DNA of 64,000 bases. Source: Pseudalkalibacillus sp045920555 (GTDB taxonomy: Bacteria; Bacillota; Bacilli; Bacillales; Fictibacillaceae). The stretch is from assembly GCF_045920555.1 (NCBI RefSeq), contig NZ_CP174509.1, positions 3,410,001-3,474,000 of the forward strand, given 5' to 3'. The stretch's first letter is position 1. The number at the start of each line of letters is the position of its first letter. Position numbers and translations under genes: made by a program. Positions 59,317 to 64,000 of this stretch are shown piece by piece. The notes under the pieces were generated by a model. It was not told the DNA's origin. It was given only the letters and a program-made list of their open reading frames with translations, and did not search any database.

Positions 59317-60799
59317 TCTCCTGATGAAATATGAGAGAAAGTTCTTCTTCCCATGATTTCTTTTCTAGTCGGGACGATCTCTCTGTGGGTGTTTTGAAAG
59401 AATCAAGGGAAAAACCGCAAACATGACAACAGTTCAAAGGACGCCTGACCAGCTTTTCTGAAAAAGCACTTAATATTGATTCTCTTTTGCATTCCTTCGA
59501 GAAAATCCATTTCTTCATATATCGGATTCGTTCACGCTTTTCTTTAATCCTCATTTCTATGAATTCCACTAATTGATCTTGCCAGGTTTGGAAATCCTTC
59601 TCGTCTTCCATAAAGAACCTTTCAACGTGAAATTTCAAGAAACGTCCAGCTGTTTCGGAGAGATTCAAGCGCGTGATACCTTGTTGGAATAACGCCAAGT
59701 CAGCCTTGTCCCCGTCAACCAAATTACTGAAATTGTTTATGTCTTGTTTTGTAGGTAATTCTGAGGTGATGAGACGTTCTGGAATAAAATCATCATCCTC
59801 ATGATAAAGCATCAAAGCAAGGCTTTCTTTTCCATCTCTTCCTGCCCGTCCAATTTCCTGCAAATACGATTCTATATTCGAAGGAAAATGGTAGTGAATG
59901 ATGAATCGAATATCCGGTTTATTGATCCCCATCCCGAATGCATTTGTACAACAAATCACATCCAACTCATCATAAATGAATTGTTTTTGAATTAATAGAC
60001 GATCGTCATTATCCATTCCGCCATGATAATATGCCGCTCTTTCCACTCCATTTCGCTTCAATGTTTCTGTTATGGTCTCAGTGGCAATACGGCTTGAAGT
60101 GTAAATGATGCCGGGACCTTTCAACGTTTGAACATAATGGATCAGGATTTTCATTTTTTCGATAGAACTATCTGCAATCTCAGTCTGGAAGGCGATGTTT
60201 GGCCGATCGACAGAATAAATGTGCATTTCCGGTTTGTCGAGATTCAAGAGCTTTATGATATCTTCCTTTACTTTTACAGTTGCCGTAGCGGTCAATGCTA
60301 AAATCGGTGGTCTGCCAATCCTTTTACAGACTTCACTGAGTTTCAGATAATCAGTTCGGAATTCATGACCCCATTGTGATATACAATGTGCTTCATCAAC
60401 TACAAATAGAGCAACCTTCATTGTTGAGAGTGTATCGGACAGAATATCTGTCTGCAAGGTTTCAGGGGATACATAAAGGATTTTGTATCGTGAAAGATTC
60501 CGTAAAATATTCATTCGCAGATTATATGGCATCCCACTATGGAACGTACAAACCCTTTTTTCCCCTTGACGTCTTAACTGCTCTACTTGATCTTCCATCA
60601 AGGAAATAAGTGGAGATACGACGACCACAATACCTTCCAATAGATAAGCGGGAAGCTGGTAACAGATTGATTTCCCCGAACCTGTAGGCAGCATCGCAAA
60701 CACATCGTTACCGTCCAAAACATCTTCGATTATTTCTCGTTGTCCTTGACGAAAGGTACGAAAACCGAATTTTTCGTATAAGATGTGATCAATCGACAA
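59303..60799 (-). CDS. recS: RecQ-family helicase RecS
   Basis: 498 residues, the short RecQ-like form found beside ypbB in Bacillus (YpbC/RecS). The Walker A is MLPTGSGKSICYQLP, the DEAH box is VDEAHCISQWGHEFR, and later motifs include GMGINKPDIRFIIHY and QEIGRAGRDG. A C-terminal zinc-binding segment with four cysteines (CKRES..., CCHVC) is present, but no HRDC domain follows. It acts in recombinational repair. Overlaps ypbB by 11 bases. Confidence 0.95.
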   Translation of the reverse strand: MSIDHILYEKFGFRTFRQGQREIIEDVLDGNDVFAMLPTGSGKSICYQLPAYLLEGIVVVVSPLISLMEDQVEQLRRQGEKRVCTFHSGMPYNLRMNILRNLSRYKILYVSPETLQTDILSDTLSTMKVALFVVDEAHCISQWGHEFRTDYLKLSEVCKRIGRPPILALTATATVKVKEDIIKLLNLDKPEMHIYSVDRPNIAFQTEIADSSIEKMKILIHYVQTLKGPGIIYTSSRIATETITETLKRNGVERAAYYHGGMDNDDRLLIQKQFIYDELDVICCTNAFGMGINKPDIRFIIHYHFPSNIESYLQEIGRAGRDGKESLALMLYHEDDDFIPERLITSELPTKQDINNFSNLVDGDKADLALFQQGITRLNLSETAGRFLKFHVERFFMEDEKDFQTWQDQLVEFIEMRIKEKRERIRYMKKWIFSKECKRESILSAFSEKLVRRPLNCCHVCGFSLDSFKTPTERSSRLEKKSWEEELSLIFHQENVNV

Positions 60800-61877
60800 T
60801 ACCTATCCCCCCCTTATTATGCGGATGTCCGACTGCATGTTTAGCAAGTGTCAGCCGGATCTGAAAGTAATCAAAAGCCTCATCCAGTTCTTGTTTGATT
60901 TCTTTCAGTCTTTTCGTTCTTAATATTCTTGAAACCTCTAAAATACGCATCTGATCCGCTGCTGGTATGTATCTGTCAATATCCATCCCTGGAACATGGA
61001 TGGCGAGTTCTACAATATGGTCTTCGATGGTACTAGGTTTCAATTTACGAATGGTAGCCACTTCTTCTAATTGAAGCCCTTTGTTGATCAATTGATACGT
61101 TTTCCTAGTAGATTCAGTAAGAGCGTGAGACTGCTTCATATCTGCCAGGAAAGCATAGAGGACCGGGTATGATTTCTGGCCTTCTAGTATCCTATCAACC
61201 ATAAAATGGAGAGCTGCTTGAAAACGGACATGACATACCATTGGATCGAATTTTAATCTCTCAGCCACTTGTAAAGTGGTTTGGCCGATTCTGCCTGATC
61301 TAGTCAACCTAAGGACAACATTTTCTGCATCAGTGTCTTCCATCCTGCAAAGGAGTGTCATAAGCTCTTTGAACAGCAATGATGATGCCTTTGTACGACT
61401 CTTCTTATCTCTTGGAAAGAAGTGTTTGACCCATTGCAATGTGTCAGGATCATTTTGTATCGGATGGAATTGGTGGTCTTCATGCAGAATATGGGAGAGT
61501 GTCTGGACAAACAGTGTCAAACGCCGCCAGAATATAATACTAAGGTCTCCATAACGCCAACCATTCAAGAAAGGCGGGAGTGGTTGTCTTTCCAATTGTT
61601 CATGCAGCTTGATCCTGCCTGATTCCGACAAACGAGCATAGGTTCCATCATCTGTTTCAATCAAGCCATTATTATGTAGTTCGGTCATCTTTTCCTGGAA
61701 GTCATGGTAGCTGTATCGTTTTAATATTCCGAATAAATGTGATAGATCAAACAACCTGCCATCTTGGATAGTTTGGGATGATTTTTTACCGTTGAACAAA
61801 TGATACAGACCTGAGGTAGTCCTCTCGCCGTTCAATCGATCAATACCCAATAGTAAAATGGAATCCAAATAGTTCAT
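60789..61877 (-). CDS. ypbB: Helix-turn-helix protein YpbB
   Basis: 362 residues. The N-terminal half is an all-helical YpbB domain (for example YLDSILLLGIDRLNGERTTSG) and the C-terminal part contains a helix-turn-helix (KGLQLEEVATIRKLKPSTIEDHIVEL). It is always paired with the recS helicase in Bacillus and overlaps it here, suggesting that it directs or regulates RecS. The exact role is not established. Confidence 0.9.
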   Translation of the reverse strand: MNYLDSILLLGIDRLNGERTTSGLYHLFNGKKSSQTIQDGRLFDLSHLFGILKRYSYHDFQEKMTELHNNGLIETDDGTYARLSESGRIKLHEQLERQPLPPFLNGWRYGDLSIIFWRRLTLFVQTLSHILHEDHQFHPIQNDPDTLQWVKHFFPRDKKSRTKASSLLFKELMTLLCRMEDTDAENVVLRLTRSGRIGQTTLQVAERLKFDPMVCHVRFQAALHFMVDRILEGQKSYPVLYAFLADMKQSHALTESTRKTYQLINKGLQLEEVATIRKLKPSTIEDHIVELAIHVPGMDIDRYIPAADQMRILEVSRILRTKRLKEIKQELDEAFDYFQIRLTLAKHAVGHPHNKGGIGIVD

Positions 61878-62017
61878 GCCCTTTTCACCTCCTGTCCCTT
61901 TATCCTCTATTGTATCAAAGAGAGTTTAAATTGGGACCGTTTTGGAAAAATTGGCTCATGTAGTCGTTAAACGCTTTCAAAGCCTTATTTGATAAGGATT
62001 CTCAATGAATTTAATTG

Positions 62018-62046
62018 TTGAAATCTCAAACTAACAGTTTTACAAT
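62018..62046 (+). promoter_or_regulatory. Sigma-A-type promoter of fer
   Basis: TTGAAA (62018-62023), exactly 17 bases, TACAAT (62041-62046). Confidence 0.7.
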
Positions 62047-62161
62047 AGTAACAAGGATAGAAAAATGGATTCATTTGGAGAATATGAACTGTTTTTTGAA
62101 ATGATAATAAGATAGGTAATGAAAGAACAGATTCATAAATTTCTAGGAGGGTAATTTCGAT

Positions 62162-62410
62162 ATGCCAAAGTACACAATTGTTGACAAAGAAACATGTATT
62201 GCTTGCGGAGCTTGTGGGGCTGCTGCACCTGACATCTATGACTACGATGATGAAGGGATTGCATTTGTTACATTAGATGATAATCAGGGAATCGTGGAAA
62301 TCCCAGATATTCTTCATGAAGATATGCAGGACGCCTTCGAAGGTTGCCCGACTGATTCAATCAAGATCGCGGATGAGCCTTTCGATGGAGATGCAACTAA
62401 ATTCGAATAA
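62162..62410 (+). CDS. fer: Ferredoxin [4Fe-4S]
   Basis: 82-residue low-potential electron carrier, the same length as B. subtilis Fer. The single [4Fe-4S] cluster is held by C12, C15, C18 (CIACGAC) and C62 (EGCPTDSI); the second cluster of two-cluster ferredoxins is absent. Very acidic, as typical. AGGAGG is 9 bases before the ATG. It is divergent from ypbB, as in B. subtilis, and has its own promoter and terminator. Confidence 0.97.
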   Translation: MPKYTIVDKETCIACGACGAAAPDIYDYDDEGIAFVTLDDNQGIVEIPDILHEDMQDAFEGCPTDSIKIADEPFDGDATKFE

Positions 62411-62422
62411 AATATCACAAGT

Positions 62423-62449
62423 GACGTCTTCCTTTTTTCGGAAGGCGTC
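62423..62449 (+). terminator. Intrinsic terminator after fer
   Basis: GACGTCTTCC/GGAAGGCGTC (10 bp, one mismatch-type T-G pair) with a 7-base loop and TTTTT, 12 bases past the fer stop codon. Confidence 0.9.
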
Positions 62450-62550
62450 TTTTTAATCCTTTTACATTTTAAAATAACTGATATTCATTGTAAATTACGA
62501 AAAAACTCTTCTTGCATGAAAACAACTGTCCCCTTTTGTACGACCCTCAG

Positions 62551-62579
62551 TTTTCAAATGAATCTTGAATTGCTATAAT
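62551..62579 (+). promoter_or_regulatory. Promoter of ppa with extended -10
   Basis: TGCTATAAT (62571-62579) is a perfect extended -10; TTTTCA (62551-62556) lies 17 bases before it. Confidence 0.75.
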
Positions 62580-62621
62580 AGGGTATTGTAAGTTATACAT
62601 ATTCTAAGGAGGTTCTATAGT

Positions 62622-63110
62622 ATGGCAAAAATTGTCGACGCATTTATTGAAATTCCGACTGGAAGTCAGAACAAATACGAATACGATAAAGAAAAAGGTG
62701 TATTCAAGCTTGATCGTGTCCTTTTCTCCCCGATGTTCTACCCTGCTGAATACGGATATCTTGAAAATACACTTGCACTTGATGGCGATCCGTTAGATAT
62801 CCTTGTCTTAGTGACAAATCCTACTTTCCCTGGCTGTGTGATCGAATCCCGCGTAATCGGATTCCTGAACATGATCGACAGCGGAGAAGAGGATGCAAAG
62901 CTTTTAGCAGTTCCAGTTGAAGACCCACGTTTTGATCATGTTCAATCGCTTGAAGACGTTTCAGAACATACACTTAAAGAAATCTCTCATTTCTTCGAAC
63001 GCTATAAAGATCTACAAGGCAAGAAAACAGAAATCGGTTCTTGGGAAGGTCCCGAAAAAGCTGCTCAATTAGTTGAAGAATGCTTAAAACGCTATCAGGA
63101 ACAAAAATAA
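62622..63110 (+). CDS. ppa: Inorganic pyrophosphatase, family I
   Basis: Hydrolyses pyrophosphate to phosphate. 162 residues. The signature DGDPLDILVL carries the metal-binding aspartates, with YPAEYGYLENT and KLLAVPVEDPRF also conserved. B. subtilis instead uses a family II (PpaC, Mn-dependent) enzyme, while family I occurs in Geobacillus and other Bacillaceae. AAGGAGG lies 9 bases before the ATG. It is a single-gene transcript. Confidence 0.96.
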   Translation: MAKIVDAFIEIPTGSQNKYEYDKEKGVFKLDRVLFSPMFYPAEYGYLENTLALDGDPLDILVLVTNPTFPGCVIESRVIGFLNMIDSGEEDAKLLAVPVEDPRFDHVQSLEDVSEHTLKEISHFFERYKDLQGKKTEIGSWEGPEKAAQLVEECLKRYQEQK

Positions 63111-63125
63111 ATGTCTAGATTGAAA

Positions 63126-63152
63126 AAGACCTGCGGAATATCCGTAGGTCTT
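63126..63152 (+). terminator. Intrinsic terminator after ppa
   Basis: AAGACCTGCGGA/TCCGTAGGTCTT (12 bp, one G-T pair) with a 3-base loop and TTTTTT, 15 bases past the ppa stop codon. Confidence 0.92.
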
Positions 63153-63160
63153 TTTTATCC

Positions 63161-63524
63161 AAGGCTTTGTTAAAGTCATTTGTTATATATTCAAAATTCA
63201 CTTCCTTTCCGCAGGTGATCCGCAAGCCTCCTCACTTGCACAGGATGTCAACACAAAAATGAAATCATTTTCGTGTCTGCGATGAGAATTCTTAGAAGCT
63301 TTCCTTATGCTAGCTTCGACGTTCACCACAAGACCACGGACTCATATTCTATCCTTGTGGCTTTGCGCCGAGTAACCGCAGGCGCAGGACGTGGTGGTAT
63401 TTAGTCGAAGTTCATTATTATACTCGAAGATCCTTAAATTGCTGCGGGATCTCGCCTGGCTCGCATTTCCCGCTGGAGTGTCGCGAATTCTGAAAAAATC
63501 AACATTACTATTTAACAAAGACTT
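63161..63524. repeat. MITE-like repeat, copy C (longest copy)
   Basis: A 364-bp block between ppa and serA. Inverted ends are AAGGCTTTGTTAAA (63161-63174) and TTTAACAAAGACTT (63511-63524), matching at 12 of 14 positions or more. It contains all segments found separately in copies A and B, so it is the most complete copy: CCGCAAGCCTCCTCACTTGC, the TGAAATCATTTTCGTGTC hairpin, GCGCCGAGTAACCGCAGG, GACGTGGTGGTATTTAGTCG and TCTCGCCTGGCTCGC. No transposase is encoded. Confidence 0.85.
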
Positions 63525-63658
63525 ATGTATAAAGGAGAATGACTTACAACTTAAAGAACCTATCCTACAGAATTTTATAAAACTTCATGTAAGCGCAACC
63601 AAGACTAATCCCTCGCCGATTTGTTTTTGCAAGATTTCTAAATCGTACAAATTTTCAG

Positions 63659-63687
63659 TTGACATACATTGTGAACAGTAGGAGAAT
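63659..63687 (+). promoter_or_regulatory. Possible promoter of serA
   Basis: TTGACA (63659-63664) is a perfect -35; 17 bases later GAGAAT (63682-63687) is a poor -10. The leader would be about 27 bases. Confidence 0.4.
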
Positions 63688-63720
63688 CAGAAATTAATAA
63701 TAGAAGATGAGGTGAAGAGT

Positions 63721-64000
63721 TTGTTTCAAATCGTGATAAGTGATCCAATAAGCAAAGCGGGATTAGAACCGCTTGTAAATACTGCAGGAATGAATCTTAT
63801 TGAAAAAAATATCCATGAAGTAACCTCCAAAAAGGAAATCGACGCAATCCTTGTACGAAGTGGCACAAAAATCACTCGGGAACTCATCAACGAAATGCCA
63901 AAACTTAAAATCATCGCACGTGCCGGAGTCGGAATCGACAACATCGATTTGGATGCGGCCACCGAGCAAGGTATCGTCGTGGTAAATGCCCCAAACGGTA
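63721..64000 (+). CDS. serA: D-3-phosphoglycerate dehydrogenase, 5' end only
   Basis: First enzyme of serine synthesis, oxidising 3-phosphoglycerate with NAD. The window holds 93 codons from a TTG start (63721) with GAGGTG 6 bases upstream: FQIVISDPISKAGLEPLV ... AILVRSGTKITRELI ... IIARAGVGIDNIDLDAAT ... VVVNAPNG. These are the substrate-binding domain and the conserved GVGIDNID segment of the family. The NAD-binding domain and C-terminal ACT domain lie outside. fer followed by serA is the usual Bacillus order; here ppa and a repeat lie between. Confidence 0.93.
   Translation, partial: MFQIVISDPISKAGLEPLVNTAGMNLIEKNIHEVTSKKEIDAILVRSGTKITRELINEMPKLKIIARAGVGIDNIDLDAATEQGIVVVNAPNG

Noticed and set aside
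63391..63681. 96-codon plus frame in the ppa-serA gap
   Set aside because: It lies mostly inside the MITE-like repeat C and has no homology; shared segments in A show it is repeat sequence.

Overview
The window is a stretch of Bacillaceae (Firmicutes) chromosome. The evidence is the gene content and order: nth-dnaD-asnS-aspB-ypmB-ypmA-dinG, panDCB, birA-cca-bshA-bshB1-mgsA-dapB-ypjD, ypjCBA-qcrCBA-ypiFBA, hisC-aroB-cheR-ndk-hepT-menG-hepS-mtrB-folE-hbs-spoIVA, yphFE-gpsA-der, rpsA-cmk-ypfBA-ypeB-sleB, ypdA-gudB-mecB-ypbGFD-recS-ypbB-fer and serA. This is the dnaD-to-serA arm of the Bacillus subtilis map, read almost entirely on the minus strand. Endospore genes (spoIVA, spoVIF, sleB, ypeB, ypjB) and bacillithiol genes (bshA, bshB1, ypdA) fit an aerobic, spore-forming Bacillus relative. 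The species cannot be named from the sequence alone. Nothing looks like a prophage, CRISPR array, rRNA or tRNA.

Layout. 1-9.4 kb: DNA repair and replication (nth, dnaD, dinG), Asn/Asp metabolism, and a secreted beta-lactamase-fold protein that has lost its metal ligands. 9.6-17.9 kb: pantothenate genes, then a long minus operon running from ypjD to birA (lysine/DAP, methylglyoxal, bacillithiol, CCA addition, biotin). 18-24.8 kb: a membrane and respiration block ending in the menaquinol:cytochrome c reductase qcrABC. 25-30.5 kb: ypiA, an unrecognised amidohydrolase-like gene, hisC, aroB and cheR. Here the aroF, aroH, trpEDCFBA, tyrA and aroE genes found between these markers in B. subtilis are missing. 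30.9-35.4 kb: ndk, heptaprenyl diphosphate synthase with menG, TRAP (mtrB), folE and HU. 35.8-43.2 kb: spoIVA, yph genes, gpsA-plsY-der, ypzI. 43.5-50.5 kb: S1-like protein, plsC, cmk, a frameshifted c-di-GMP receptor (ypfA), and the germination pair sleB-ypeB with prsW. 50.6-61.9 kb: asparaginase, bacillithiol disulfide reductase, glutamate dehydrogenase, the MecA paralogue, ypb genes and the recS-ypbB helicase pair; a CBS-ACT gene here is broken by one frameshift. 62-64 kb: ferredoxin, a family I pyrophosphatase and the start of serA.

The less ordinary content is between and within genes. (1) A family of short non-coding mobile-like repeats with GGCTnTGTTAAA-type inverted ends lies at 3128, 11805 and 63161, with diverged or partial relatives near 43.3, 51.7 and 52.9 kb. 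(2) Two 64-nt hairpins downstream of asnS share a loop while their stems differ by pair-preserving substitutions. (3) A promoter-plus-terminator unit without a gene lies between birA and panB and is either a small RNA or a pan leader attenuator. (4) A perfect 11-bp inverted repeat buries the ypbF ribosome-binding site. (5) Two single-copy genes, ypfA and the CBS-ACT gene, carry frameshifts whose repair restores lengths of 216 and 210 codons. Most operons end in clear intrinsic terminators, listed individually.
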